Below are positions 11,833-24,864 of a stretch of 64,000 nucleotides of DNA, piece after piece; position 1 is the stretch's first letter, and each line of letters opens with the position of its first letter. A model generated the notes under the pieces. It did not search any database and was not told the origin of the DNA. It was given only the letters and a program-made list of their open reading frames with translations. This stretch comes from Dipylidium caninum (taxonomy: Eukaryota > Platyhelminthes > Cestoda > Cyclophyllidea > Dipylidiidae). The position numbers and the translations under genes are program-made. The stretch lies in assembly GCA_017562135.1 (NCBI GenBank), contig QEYB01000466.1, positions 682,001 to 746,000 of the forward strand. Direction: 5' to 3'.

Positions 11833-14398
11833 AAAGCCAATATTACATTAGAAGGTTAATGCCAGTGAGAAGGGTCACAGATATCCACCTCGATCTTATC
11901 TTCCAAGTACTAATCATTCCGCAATGAGTGACGGAACGCTCGGCAACAATTGACACCTCCAAAAAACTACAAACATTATCAGCGCCTTCAATAGTGCATT
12001 CTGACTTTCTTCGGGCGTTTTGAGGACTCCCACTTAGCCACGGACGCGGTGTTCACACTATTTCCTAACATCACTGGTCGAGTGCGTACATGCGGTTCAT
12101 CTAACCTGCAGCGCTGTTACCTAGCAAACTAACTGCACAACATGGTAGTCCAATCCACTGAGACCACCTAAATCCCACCCAGTTCAACTCAGCAGCGTAC
12201 ACTCAAACCCGCATAATGGAAAGGCAAATCCCCGTTTTCCTGAAGAAAATTCTTGATAGTTGCCTCTGCTCGCAATCGAGCCTGAACACGGATTCGGACA
12301 CACTGGGAGTAAAATAAATAATCAAACGCATCCAACTTATCTGGGTCTTCCTATTCACTGCCATTTGCCGTGCTTTTGCTGTTTATGGCTAATGTCAGCG
12401 TGACACTAGTCTACTCTATCTTAACATTGTCACTCTCGACGATTATCTCGGACTTCTTCTTGTAGAAGATAATACTGAAGTCGGCTGAAATTATTGTAAA
12501 GGTGCAGATATAAGTCAAATTATTAGCATACCAGGTTTATTCCACTTCTGCGAAGGATTACTTCCACATTGGGGGGATCTGAAGCAAAGGAAATGATTCC
12601 TTTTAAAATTCTCTGAAATATCAACTATAATTTCCCTTTCAAGTGCACCTAAATAAAGTGAAGTGGAATAGAGGTAGGGACTCAATAGCCACGTCGTTTC
12701 AGTTAATTTGACATAAATTAAAAGAACAAAGGCCAAGATTTGATTTGATCAGTTATGAGTTACCGTCATCAGTCCGCAGGTAATTACAAAGTCCAAGAAA
12801 ACAAAAGACTTTACGGTTCCAATTCATCAACAAATTCTGTAGTGTGAGCAGAACGATGAGGACGAATAAGAGTAATTATGATTACGAGCCTCCAATGCCA
12901 TCGTATCTACCACGGTATCAATTTGGTTAACTTAATAGCTTACCATTTTCATCCTGTTAAAGTCGTTTGAATCTCTGTAGGAGGAGCTTCTTTCCTTTCT
13001 ACAAAGAGAAAATTCGCGATAGTAGCACACACCAAGGAGGTGTTGCCGAAAATGAGGGTTGTTTTACCTAGACTAATGCCTTCGCCACATCAGAGCCTAG
13101 AAGTCCACTGAGTAGTTTCTACCATGTTTGCAAAGCGATTTAAGGTCTCACACCGGACAAGCCAATCTCGAAAAGTGTTGAGGGTGCCAGTCAAGGGCAT
13201 TTAAGACCACAGAACAATTTAAGGTAACTAACTGTGAGACAGGCGTGTATCAAAAATGAATCGTTCACGTATGAATAAGTAAGCATTCCCCCAAGTCAGG
13301 GAGAGCTCACATCCCATGCTGTAAAGTGGGGAAAGAAGTAGCCAGCAATGTTATAAATTTGGTAACACATAGGCATGTTATTCTGGGGCTAAATAAAATG
13401 AAAGAGATATGATCGGACTGGAATTGACAACTTTCACCGTATACTTCACAACAGGCAAAATAGACGAGACGCGAATACTTCTTCATTTCCCTAAGTTTGG
13501 GACTGCCTCAACTTCTCGTGTGAGGAGAGAGTGGGTGAGGGAGGAGATTAGGTTATCTTCTATGAGGTCGAATTCTTCTCATTCTCTGACAGTAAAACCA
13601 CCTATCGTGCTAGTATGAGTGAATGTCCCAGTAAAACTGGGTAGTCAAATATCAAAATGGTTTGCTGAAGACAAATATTCTACTTATTCGAAATGTGACT
13701 AATGTCATTTTGAAAACGATCTAGTTAGTGCAACTCCTGATTTTTTACGCGAATATAACGGTGAATATCTATAATACGATGACGTGCAGCATCAAAGCAA
13801 TTACTCCGGCATAAGATGATTAATCTAATCTGAAAACGCACTTATCAATGTAGTCAAACATTCTCGGGTTCTCCCGGTTCTCGTTTTCTTGTTTTTTGTC
13901 GATATTCTTGGACTTATTTCTAACAAGTTGGAGGGTCATAAAACATAGCCATTAATGTAAAAATTTTATCACTTTCTCGTTCGCCCGCTGGAGTAAGTTT
14001 CAGTAACAAGCAAACCTTAATTTCATCTTCAACACACTATTCTCATCTAATTATTCATTAATTCGTGGATTGTTATTATCTCATGACTAACTACCAAACT
14101 GCTGAATTGCAATACTAGAAGCAGTCAAAGGAAAACCACGCTTACAAAAGCGCAACCGTCCACAAAATAATCTCCTTAAATTACCTCCATATTTCAACTT
14201 CGTGGTAGTTACCTCATGAACGAACGCTCTTACTAATGCCATCATTACCTTAACTTCAACTTACTTTAAGGACCAACTATTTCCACACGTCCCCTTCCTC
14301 TTCCCCAAACTTTATCGCATATTGTACAAAGACTTCTCACGTTAGTTCTAATGCATTCAGTGGATCTAATCGTTACATCTCATCTCATTACTGCTCAC
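11833..14398. other. Intronic/intergenic AT-rich stretch without clear exons
   Basis: No long open frame or recognisable motif. Two short minus-strand pieces with splice-like edges (about 12240-12310, reading VRIRVQARLRAEATIKNF, and about 12430-12490, reading FSIIFYKKKSEIIVES) could be exons of the EXTL3-like gene but are not assigned. Confidence 0.4.
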
Positions 14399-15050
14399 TG
14401 AACAAGGTCGGGCATGTGTTTCACTGATAATTTTTCTCAAAAGCTGAATTCTCCTTTTGAGAAATAGTGACTGGCTCTCATCATACGGTAAAAACTCCAA
14501 TTGATAAACACCCGAAATAACCTGGGATTGATCAAAAAAGGAATAAATAAAGTAAGAGCTCACGTCTGCACTCAGAATACACCATAGAAACTACGACTTT
14601 GAGCATTTGCCTGCCTTATAAACGTTTACAGTAATCTGCTACCATAACGACGGCTGCACGTTTTCTTGCTCCTGCTCCAATAAAATGAGGGCAGATGCGC
14701 CATTACCAGTACCGCTAAGAAAACAACCAATTTACAGTAAGACTCTTGAGTAGAGAGCAGAGTGGTTCTCTTTGTGAACGATTTGTAGTTTTCTTATGAG
14801 TTCACTGAGCAATATTCCTACTTACTCTAAACAGAGGGGAGTTTTGACAATTGTCTAAAGTATAACAATGGCTTTCTGTTGTACCATCATGTCGATCAAA
14901 GACAACTTACTTGAAAAAACATCCGAATATAAGCTTGTGACAGCGTCAACAGCCAAACGTAGAATATGAGGTTCAGATGTCCATATTCCTTGAAGAAATG
15001 TACACAGTACACTTCAGCCTCAACATTCTGCTGCCACTGAAAACTTTCTA
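14399..15050 (-). CDS. Probable N-terminal exons of the EXTL3-like gene
   Basis: Exon 14521-14399 has clean acceptor and donor, is phase 0-0, and encodes 41 residues rich in charged and leucine residues (LFLKRRIQLLRKIISE), as in the stalk of EXTL3. Upstream, an exon ending at 14911 with donor GTAAGT encodes a signal-anchor-like segment (HLNLIFYVWLLTLSQAYI), also ending in phase 0; its 5' limit near 15050 is not fixed. Position, strand and type II topology fit the missing N-terminus of the glycosyltransferase, but there is no sequence motif that proves it, and exons linking 14.4 kb to 11.75 kb were not identified. Confidence 0.35.
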
Positions 15051-15899
15051 CAGGGTAATGATGTACACATAGGATAAGCGAGTGTATGAAGCGAGGTAGA
15101 GAAAAATACGACAAAGATTTGATGATAGTGCAGTGATAAGGAAACGATGAACGAAATTCAAAGCCTCTTATTGACGGGGTTGCCACCTTTGGAGAAGGTG
15201 ACATTTTAGGGGACGCCTTTTTTATCCGAAGCTCCGGACACCCGAGAGCGGGTGCGATTCACTCCAACCGATAACTTCGAATGCCGCGATCAGAGCATAG
15301 CTGAAGCTCCCGTCGCCTCATCACCGATAATCGATGGCAATTAATGAGCACATGATTAAAGCGATCGATATCCTGCCTAGGCAATTTCCATATCGTCTCG
15401 ATGATGAATCACTCATACATCCCATTGGTGCACATGTTTCAGCCAATCATCAAAACACGCTCAAATCCTCATAACTCATCGTCACCGCGGGAACGCCGCT
15501 ATCGTCGTGTGAATCGGCTTCAATTCGCGCCCTCAACTTGAAATCTAGCTTTGTACTATCCTCTATTGCGGGCTCACCAACCACATAAGCTTCATTTTCA
15601 GTCGAATTACAAAACGCCCATGAAATGATAAAGCAGCAGAGTTTACGAACAGTGGAAAAGTGCGCTTCTGCCAGCCGGCAACCTAGAAAGAGCTTGTTAA
15701 TGATGATTGACTGAAAGCTACGACAATTGATTCACTGACTCAACTACCGCTAACATCGGTTCGTTATGTAAACTGTCGCGCCTACAGACTTTCTTTCACC
15801 CATCTCACCTGCAACTGCGCCGTGTCTAAAGAACTTTTATCAACTCAAAAGACTTGCAAATCAGTTAACGCACCAACTATCTCCTATCCACCAAATCTG

Positions 15900-18800
15900 C
15901 CGTCACAGTCTGCTATTTCCCCATACCATCGAATGCAAATAACAAGCAACAAGAGAAGTTCCACCCTCCACATAACATTGTTGCTTCGATTCCATTGCTC
16001 TCAAAGCCCTCATTTTCTCTTCACGAAACTACCAAACTGCTGGTCCTCACTTATCTGATCTGTCAGTTGCCCACTTCTGTGTGCGATCCCACTTTACGCC
16101 CTCAAGCGAAGTCATTTTCATTGCTTGAGCATAATGCTCCACTCGTCCTCTAGTTTCATTCGACTGTGCACACTCCCGAAGCACTCCATCGCCCTATCCT
16201 GCCCTTCCTCGGCTCTTCGGACGCACACGTCATTGCCCCGTCTTTGCGATGCCACCACGTAAATTCCTCCATCTTCGCGGTCAGCACAGTCTTTCGTGCG
16301 AGGCTGAGGTCTTCGCTCCTCTCCTCTCAATGAGGAAATCACATTGACATCAGCAGACCAGAGTTCTCCCTGTTCAACTCGGCACATCACCTCACCACCA
16401 CGTGCCGTCGCTCGCAGAACTTTGCAAAATGCCGCCTTTCCTGCCCTCCTCCCCTGGTGGTGGTCAACCTTCCATCTCTCCTTACCACCCTCGACCACCG
16501 CCCATCCACCCGTCCACATCACTCTTGACACCGACCAAGTCGACTACGATTCCGCGGAGTCCGTGTAGTCTTGGAAGCAGGCAGTGCTTCTCACCAGTCG
16601 CCTTCAAAAGGCCCCAACGGTTACGTGGGCGTATGTACGGCTCCGATACGTCTCTTTTTGACAATCTTCACGACATTCTCACTTCACTCCAGAAAATTCA
16701 TATTTCTACAGTTCAAGTGCACTACAACTCCCATAGGGAGGAGTGGAGTAGTGGGCACTTCTACTCTTCTTTAAGGAGGCGTTGTCAATGAGAAAAGTCT
16801 CTGCAGAAAACAGCCCTCCTCCACCTTCCGTCACCTTGCACACCTTCGCGACGTGGTGGAAGAAGCCTCGAGGTCCCTAGCGCTGATCACTGCAGCAACA
16901 TGTCGCCTTTCACGACTCTCCACAATCGTCTGCACTTTATCCTCATATCGTTCGGTGCAACAAGCACTCAGCACTGCCAAATACCAAGCAAAAGCGATTC
17001 ACAGCCCACGTCGCCGTCTCGCTGTCACAAGCTCTGCTCCAGAGCACTCTGGCTCCTAACCCATCACCACACTTCCACTTCGCCATTCGGTGCCTTCCAC
17101 TTCGTTCAACGCCTCTCTGGTCAGAGTTCCTCCCGCCCACTTCACTCGAAGGTGTCCTCATTTCAGAAGACAAGTGGCACATCAGTACCGCCATATATAT
17201 ATATATATATATTCTACGTAGACAAGAAAACTATCCTCCAGCTTCTCCGTTGTACTCGTCAGTCGTGGTGGTGGCGGGCGGTGGCGGCGGTTCGGGAACT
17301 TTGCCTCTCCTCTGTTTCTGTGTACACTAGAAACAAAAGCATCTCACGTGTCACCACATCTAATTGGGCTGTCACTTTGCAGGACTGGCGTAAAACTAAC
17401 ATTTCAGGACCCGGAGAGCCCTGAAGAATGAACATATCCACATAGGGAATTTTCCAGCCCAACATCCATCGCAATGACCGCCATTAATAAGTACCATTTA
17501 AATCGGTTCCACCTCGAGTGGTGTGTTTAAAGGTTGGAGTTGCACAGTCATGCTGCCGCGCTTTACCTACAGCTCACATGGCGCAAATCACAACTTCTCC
17601 GAGAATGTGGGTGTGAGTGTGGGTATGGTACTTTTGTGTACCCGTCGACTGCGACCGGCGGATGTCACCACTCGCTACGAATGCTTGCATAGCAGGCTAC
17701 AGGCTAATCAGACGACGGAAGAAGACGTGATTTACGCACTGACGGAACACACAAAAGAAACCATCAACAGGAAGAGAATCTCTTCTACTCGCGCTCTATA
17801 CACCATCGCAAAGTCCAAGTCCCAGGTTCCCGTAGGCTCGAATGCCAGTCACAGGAATTCGCGGGACAGGGGCCTTCGTCACACACTTCTCATCCGAGAG
17901 GCCACCGACCCCTCTACGCCAAACAGACGTCTTGCAGAGTCGACAATAGGCAGGAACATCCAGCCTCCTGCCACCACCCACTCATCACCGACGTGGGCAG
18001 TCTGAACTCGAAATAGAAAGGCAGTGCACCCAGCAGATCACCTTACTCGGTCCTGCCCATCTCACTCGGTCGGAAGCAGGAGAATGTCCTTCGTTTTCTC
18101 CCGCGTTCCCTCACTCCCAGGTGGGCATCACTTCGAGATGACAGACCAAACTTCTGCTTCCCAGATGTATCACCATAAGGATTGTCTCCGATTGCAAAAA
18201 TGCGGTCGCACTCCAACGCCTTGGAGTAATGCATGTGGCTAAACTCGCCGTGAGGAGGTGGTAAAAGAGGTGATGTCGAGGTTGGAGTAACGCACACACT
18301 TACAGGTCTGCTTAGATTCCAGAACAGGATAGTCGATGCAGTAGATGGTGCAGAAGGCACTGCTATGCGGGCAGATGGTGTTACAGCAGCCCTTCGGAGC
18401 CAGCTGCACTCGGAAGACGTCCCTGCTCCTCTCCACCAGGGACCCATTCTCCAGCAAGCAGGCTGATTCGTCCACTGTCACGTAGGCTGCCCCGATTATG
18501 CTGCCTCGCAGGATCTTCGCTGGACTCCGATTGACCGTGGTGAGTTTTATACGTCGACGTCGAAAGCGTAGAACACCTCGGGCAATTTTTGTGTAGTGAA
18601 GAGCATCACCGACCACCAACTCCTTCGCGTACACCACCTCGGGCACCTTAAAGCCGTCCTCACTCCTCACCTCCAGACTCATGTCTCCCTCGTAGTAGTC
18701 GGAGTCGGAGAAGGAGCGTCGAATTACAGCGTCCACCACGAGGTGGCCAACACTCTCATAGGCCAGTTTAAATCTCAGTCGAACACGGTTGGAGAAACCA

Positions 18801-20675
18801 CCGGTGAGGGAGAATACGTTGTAGATTCGGGAGTTTTCAACCGGCAAACTCGTCAGGCTATTGATGTAGTGAAAAAGGGGCGCGAGCAGTTGCAGGGTAT
18901 TGTGAACCACACCGATGGACGGGACGTCGTACATAGCCGTCTGGCCCAGCGGTGGGCCTCGAACTGTAATCGTCTCATGAGAGATGGGGAAACTGTGCTC
19001 GTAGCTGTCATTCGAAAGCCTAATTGAGAGCATGCCTTTCAGACGAATAAAGTGGTCGACAGAGCCTGCAAACGGAACCAAGGAGGTAAGGGCCTACTCA
19101 CTCCTCAGTCGGCGCGAGGGAATGTGGGGGGGGGGGGAAAGAGCTTGTGGCTTCTTGGAACCTTAACGTTGATCGGCGGTTACGCGAGCTCAAGCTGCTC
19201 TCAGTGACGTTCATTCAGCGCATATGAGAAGTGTTCTTACTGAAAATTAAAGCTGTCCCATCCCTTTCTCCGTCCCGCTATGGTCAAAGAATGATACCTT
19301 TTTGTGCCGAACTAACCAGACACAGACTCTTCAAATCGCGAACTTCCCTCTCACTGAAGATCCGCGCTCAGTGCCTAGGCTTAGACAAAGATTTGATCGA
19401 CTCGGGTAAACATCATCGCCACCGAGAAGAGGTTGGATAAACAGTGGGTATAGTAAACAAGATATCCCTAAAATACATGTGCTGTCTCTTTGTGGGTACT
19501 TGGCAGCGTCTTTTGCAATAACTCCTACCCAAATATGGAAAAGCCTTAACACAACCTGCCCTGATTCTCTCTGCCCAGTACGACCGATTGTCTGATACAG
19601 CGTATGCACTAAGTACGAGGGTACTCAACTCAGAAAGTCGTCGTCTTACGTCTACTTATGCACTTCTCCCCTCCGCCGCCGTTGAAACCCGGCGGGCAAA
19701 CGCAACACGCGGTCGATGTGAAGTTGAAACATTCTGCATGGGCATCGGCGCACCTCTCCACGTGGCATCCTACAAGGCAAGAAAACAACAACTCCTGTGT
19801 CTGACGTAAGAGGAAGACAATTCTAACCGGAGCCGTTAAATCAGGCAACACAACTGCTGATGAAGGGATTATACATCGATGCAGTTTTACCATAAATCAG
19901 GAAGCATCCGGGGAGGCGCTTTGCTGATCACTCCGCCCGGTTGTTTCAGAGACAGTCTAAGTCGTCTCGTTGAGACGACCTTTCTCGATACTAACGTCAC
20001 TTAGATGACAAGTGGATTTGTACAAGACGGTCACGTGAACGAGAACTCCCCCCTGCCGTGATAAGTACCCACATTTTGAATCAAGTGTCGAGGAGCAAGA
20101 AGGAAGGCATTCCCATCTCCTTTTTTCAGGGAGGACGGGGTGGGTAGAAGAGGTGTGAGTGAAAAGTTTTAATCGTCACGTTAGTTGTCCGCAGCGCTGA
20201 GGCCAAAAGGCTTCACCAGTTGGGGTCGCCATAAAAAGAGGCGAGGAGATAAGGAAGAAAGGAGGAACAGAAAGAAGGAAGGTGGAAATAATAAGGGAGC
20301 TCAAAAAGTAAAACACTTGTGTGTATTAGAATAGACTCCCAACCGCCATCAAATCCCAAACCTGATGAGGTTGTCTCACACTTCGAGAATAGCATTCAAC
20401 GACATTCTGTGAAGTTGCATGATCGTCTTGATGGCGGAGGTTAAAGACAAGGATTTCAGATACAGCGTAGCCGTTACGTAGAAGAAGGAAAGAGTACCTC
20501 TAAGCGAAAAAATTAATTAATTAGGTATCACCCAGCGATTACTTGAGGCCATTGCAACGTGTATAAGGGCAATAACGCACACATACACAAACGTACTTGA
20601 AACATTGAGATTCTCCGCTTTTAGGAGCCGGTGATGCAGTAACAGGAGGATCAACGTGGCGAACGGAACTTCCAT
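15900..20675 (-). CDS. Secreted nidogen-like protein (signal peptide, EGF, G2F, probable YWTD)
   Basis: Basement-membrane type protein. First exon 20675-20597 encodes a signal peptide (MEVPFATLILLLLHHRLLKA) and ends in phase 1. Exon 19769-19656 (phase 1-1, 114 bases) is an EGF module with spacing C..ERC......C.......CC.CPPGF......C. Exon 19065-18304 (762 bases, phase 1-1) aligns with the nidogen/hemicentin G2F domain: the segment YNVFSLTGGF matches the nidogen ENGFSLAGAAF strand, and the exon ends in a new cysteine-rich EGF start (KGCCNTICPHSSAFC). Downstream near 16,480-16,580 a YWTD-propeller-like segment occurs (RGIVVDLVG, then RVMWTGGW), split by a frame change. Nidogens bind laminin and collagen IV; this one probably does, by inference. 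No NIDO (G1) domain was found between the signal exon and EGF, and the exons between 18.3 and 16.6 kb and the 3' end are unresolved. Confidence 0.5.
17192..17212. repeat. TA dinucleotide microsatellite
   Basis: About ten TA units in a non-coding part of the nidogen-like gene region. Confidence 0.85.
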
Positions 20676-21249
20676 GGTGTGATCACGAGGGCAATTCCAC
20701 CCCGGCCACGAGTTTATATATGCCTCTCCCGCTGTAAACAAACTTATGGCTGCGTGTGTTGAAGCGTATGTTTATGTTGATAGCCTTCTTCAGACGAGGC
20801 CATCACAATGATGAGGTAAGAGGTGGTGCAAGAAGTTAATTAATTTAAAGTTCAACGAGTGAAGCGGATATTATCAACCACCAATTTTTACACATTCGAT
20901 AAATAAAGACGGTAATCGCGTAGCGAACAAATAACTTAGCCATGAAAAGGCTCCTATGACGAAAGATCCGTCGTACGGAGTGGAATATCAACAAGGTTCA
21001 CCTTTCGTCTGGTGGTCGGGACTGTCTCAGCTATGAGAAACATGACCTCGTGACCTAGAAATTCTATTCTGACCTCACAAGGGTTTTTACTCAAATTCAG
21101 TTCTCCTCGGGTGTGGTATTCATCCAAAAAGAGAGCATTTGTGCTGCTTACCGACATCTACGTCCAACATATCAACTATCAAGAAGCGTAATTAGTTAAG
21201 AAAACCATTCTTCGAGCATGTATTCCAAGTATCACTGTACAAACAGTTG
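20676..21249. other. Spacer between nidogen-like start and TRMT6 3' end
   Basis: Holds the 3' UTR of the TRMT6-like gene and presumably the promoter of the nidogen-like gene. A 67-codon minus-strand open frame at 20954-21157 (KNPCEVRIEFLGHEVMF) reads like protein but has no recognised relative and no clear splice partners; I do not call it a gene. Confidence 0.4.
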
Positions 21250-23373
21250 CTATTGTGCGTATGAGATGAGGCCTTCATCGAAGAGCTGCTTCGTCGAGGC
21301 CCTCATCGTAGGGCGCCGTAAAAAGGCATCTGGATCTTCCCGTCGTTGAATGGTGTAGCCGCGGAGAATAAAACCGGCCCCACCCGATGTCATTCGATTA
21401 GCGGGATGAGTGCGGTTCGGCATGACTTGCATCGGGCGTAACCATGTGTCATGGAGTGACAATTGGACACAACTACCGCGTCTTTTAAGCAAATTGTACA
21501 AGTCAATGAGGGCCTAGAAACCAGTCGACGTGTTAAGAAGTTCAAAAGTAGACATTGTGCAAAGTAGACACTCACCGGAAGGATATGAGAGTGAACTACA
21601 AAAGGTCGGCCTGGCGGCAGGAACTGCATCAACAAAAGAGTGATCTCCACAGGGTAGAATCGCGACGCCACAATTAGACAATCTGGTCGATCTTCAAGGT
21701 TAGGCGAGATCTGCTCATCTGTAGGGCAAAGGATTCTTCGAATTTCATTTAATTGTTCTTTCTTCTCCTCAAATCGCCTTGATTTCTCCTCTTCTGACAT
21801 CTTCCCTTCCCTCTCCAACCGCTTTTCCTTTCGGCGACTGAGTTTTCGCGATTTATCATCTCTCCTTTCGGAGGAAACTTCCTCAGTTGGAAATGAGCAA
21901 GAAACATCGTTTGCTAAAGTTAGAGTAGGACTGGCTTGAATTAAGCGTCTTCAAAAAATTTAATAGACCTCAAAACTATGGCATTGCAAGAGAATAAAAA
22001 AAGTCATTTTGGAACAAAAAATAATAATAAAAGAGCGTTAACTCTCACCAGATGCGTCTTCTCCCATGCGCGGCCTCTGAAATTAGGAAAGAAGTAAGCA
22101 CATGAACTTAATAACTATTTAAAAAAGCAAAGCTCTTGCCTTATGCTCAGGAGAGGGCGGTATGGACTCATCCCGGTGCTCTCTAGCAAACAGACCAGTT
22201 AATAGCAGCGATGTAACATCCTCAAATTGAACGTTGTAAATCTACAAATGAGAAGTGTAAAATTGTGAATATTTTTGACACTTATATCTGTTCTTTACTG
22301 TTGGATGTCGATGGGCTGGAGGAAACGACAAAAAACCTCAGGAATTCCATTCCTCTATGGTATTTTTGGACCAAGATTTACGTACCTAATAAAAACTAAC
22401 CTACATAAAGAAGGCAGAATTTCGATTTACAAAGTCACAGTTAATTTGAGATAAAAATATATACATATTAACACGTTAATAACGTACAGGAGAGTATTCC
22501 AAACCTGGAGCCACTTCTACAATGGGGATGAGGTACCATGGAAGAAGCTGATGATACGACCTCCGAGACTACGATGACCTAAGCGTTCCAGCACCGCCTT
22601 AGTTACCAATCCGGAATAAGTGTCGGTCAGCACCACTGTACAACCGGCGTGCACATTGGCGTAGGTCAACAACTGGACCAAAGAGTCGTAGCGGAGAGCA
22701 CTAAAAGATGATACAACACGCAAAGTACGACGGAAGGTTCCACTTACAGGTGGATTGACTACTTACGTAATTTTACAACACATCTGCATATCAGCAATGT
22801 TGCGGGCCGTGTAGGGGCGGACTGTAAAAACACAGAGATAGGACTTCTTCTTTTTGTTCAAGTACTTTTCTTGCGAGTATTTTGTCTTTAAACGGAAGGT
22901 GGTGCATTTTTCCACCAATTTTGAAATTATCGCCTATGTCACAATACTTTTCAGAAAGAAATTAACAAACATTTCCAGAAGAACCCGTGGACTTGAGGCC
23001 TCGGATGTCTTCAGCGGTTAGAAGTTGGTTTTCTGAGCGATCCAGAAGATTCCGGTTGTCTTTCGAGGATTCAACATCAATGCCTTCAAGGGTCATTTCA
23101 TCGTTCCTAATCTGGGTGACGTTGGTTCCGTCAAAGTAGAACGTGGCTCCCATTGGGTAACCGATAATAGTAGATATTGGGACTTTAGTCTTTCCGATAT
23201 CGATAAATCTATGTGATAAAAAAAATCCATAAAGATCACGTATTCCAACGATACAGAGGATGAGTTCAATAATTTTCCTTATCCACTCACGCATTGGGTC
23301 GTACTTCCAGAACTTGGAATGACTCAGATTTCTGCACAACCACTTTGTCTCCACTTTCAATAAGTTTCCACAT
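21250..23373 (-). CDS. TRMT6: tRNA (adenine58-N1)-methyltransferase non-catalytic subunit TRMT6 (Gcd10)
   Basis: Non-catalytic partner of TRMT61A in the nuclear m1A58 tRNA methyltransferase; it helps bind tRNA and has lost the SAM site. Nine exons join in frame: 23373-23291, 23208-22971, 22933-22767, 22700-22537, 22315-22299, 22241-22140, 22076-22049, 21913-21576, 21513-21250, giving 1401 bases (466 residues). The start MWKLIESGDKVVVQK is the usual opening of the family. Diagnostic segments are DNRNLLDRSENQLLTAEDIRGLK, AIISKLVEKCTTFRLKTKYSQEKYL, LRYDSLVQLLTYANVHAGCTVVLTDTYSGLV, DCLIVASRFYPVEITLLL, GRPFVVHSHILP and TWLRPMQVMPNRTHP...GGAGFILRGY. A charged linker (KMSEEEKSRRFEEKKEQL) precedes the C-terminal half, as in human TRM6. 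Exon five is only 17 bases, and the intron after exon six starts with GC. Introns are 37-221 bases. Confidence 0.93.
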
Positions 23374-24864
23374 TCCTGAAAGTTTGCATATTTAAATCAT
23401 ACAATTTACGTACGTTAAATGAAACTTCGATTGTAAACGAGTACTCGAAACAAAAAATAAACAAGGCTTTGCCACAGTCTCGTGAAAGGAGAGACGGAAT
23501 CTACGAACTACAGCGAATGCCACAACAGATAGCGCGTTAAAGCTAACAACAGGTTAAGCAAAAATGTGCCGAACAAATTCGCGCAATATAGACGGAAAAA
23601 GTGTCGAAGTAAGCGTACAACGTTACACAACTGCTAATTAAGTGGAACTATAGCCAATTTTACGACTTCAAATGCTGAAACTAGGAGAAAAGACGAACTC
23701 AGAACAAAAGTACACAACCCTAGTTGAGGTTAGCACGTACACAAGCCCGGAGGAAAACCACTATCCCCTTTGCATTGTAGGTCCTATTTACTGGAGAAGG
23801 TGACTATAGTAACATCACACAAATCTCGCATGGGTTATTTAGCAAGCAGCTAACCAGCACACCAAGGTCGAGAGAAGCACCATTTAATATGATTGGACAA
23901 ATAAACCAAGCTAGATAACGAAGTTATACCGTAAGAATCGAGGGAATGAGGTAACTTAGAGAATGATTATTGCTCAGTCTGTAACAAGGTTACTGTGGAC
24001 CCCAAAAACGCTCTAAATTTTGTCAAATTTCATGTGGCATGTAAACCGAATAAATTAATACCAGATGAAGAGCCAATAGTGTAAGTCGACAAAGTGACGT
24101 AGTATATTTAATGGGTTCAAGAAATTATAATTAAGTTGCCAACAACCAAAATATTACGTAACACTGGCCATTAACCACCCGCCGATCTGTATTTCAAAAA
24201 TATCAAACCCACAAGAGAAATTTAGTATGGATGAGGGCTTTTCCTAAACACAATGAACTTGATGAGGAGACTTATTTTGAAGCTTCAGTTGTTGAGACCA
24301 TAACAAGACAAACGAAATTTGCGCTTCACCATCATGCTACCACCGATGTCCATTTTTCCTCCTCGGGGCGACCCTGAAGTTGTAGACACGTAGATGTTCA
24401 ACTTGAAACGGCGGCTTGCATTTTAACGGACGTAGCACAGTCACTGTGACAGGGCGGTTGGCGGGTCGGCGGGCGTATAACAAGCAAGATCTCTGTCGTT
24501 GGCAGTGGAAAGACTGAGCACAATATTATACCTCCCCCAAACAAAATTCCAAGTTTGTGTAATTAGAAAGCTTTTGTAAAACATAAATTGTGTACAACCT
24601 GACACTTAAAGGATAAGGTGGATAATTTTTACTATGGAACTCGGTGTACACTTTCGAATGGCTTACTAGTGAAACCGTTTCATTACTTTGGCATTGTGGC
24701 GTTAAATTTTACAAGTTAAATAATTCACCGAACAGCTATTTTAGTTAATTTTAAGTTTTGCCATTTTTAATGGCTCAATGAAGTATAACACTTATCCTTG
24801 AAGAAATCCCGCACTGGATGGTTGGTTGTGCGGGAATGTTAGTGAAATATTGTTATAAGATGTG
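23374..24864. promoter_or_regulatory. Shared divergent intergenic region (TRMT6-like / neurotactin-like)
   Basis: About 1.5 kb lies between two genes transcribed away from each other, so it must contain both promoters. It is AT-rich with no convincing open frame. No specific promoter element can be named with confidence. Confidence 0.4.

Noticed and set aside
15822..18005. Plus-strand open frames (16402-16791, 17523-18005) with protein-like composition
   Set aside because: They lie opposite the nidogen-like gene region, lack ATG/splice logic and domain resemblance, and are likely shadows of minus-strand coding sequence.
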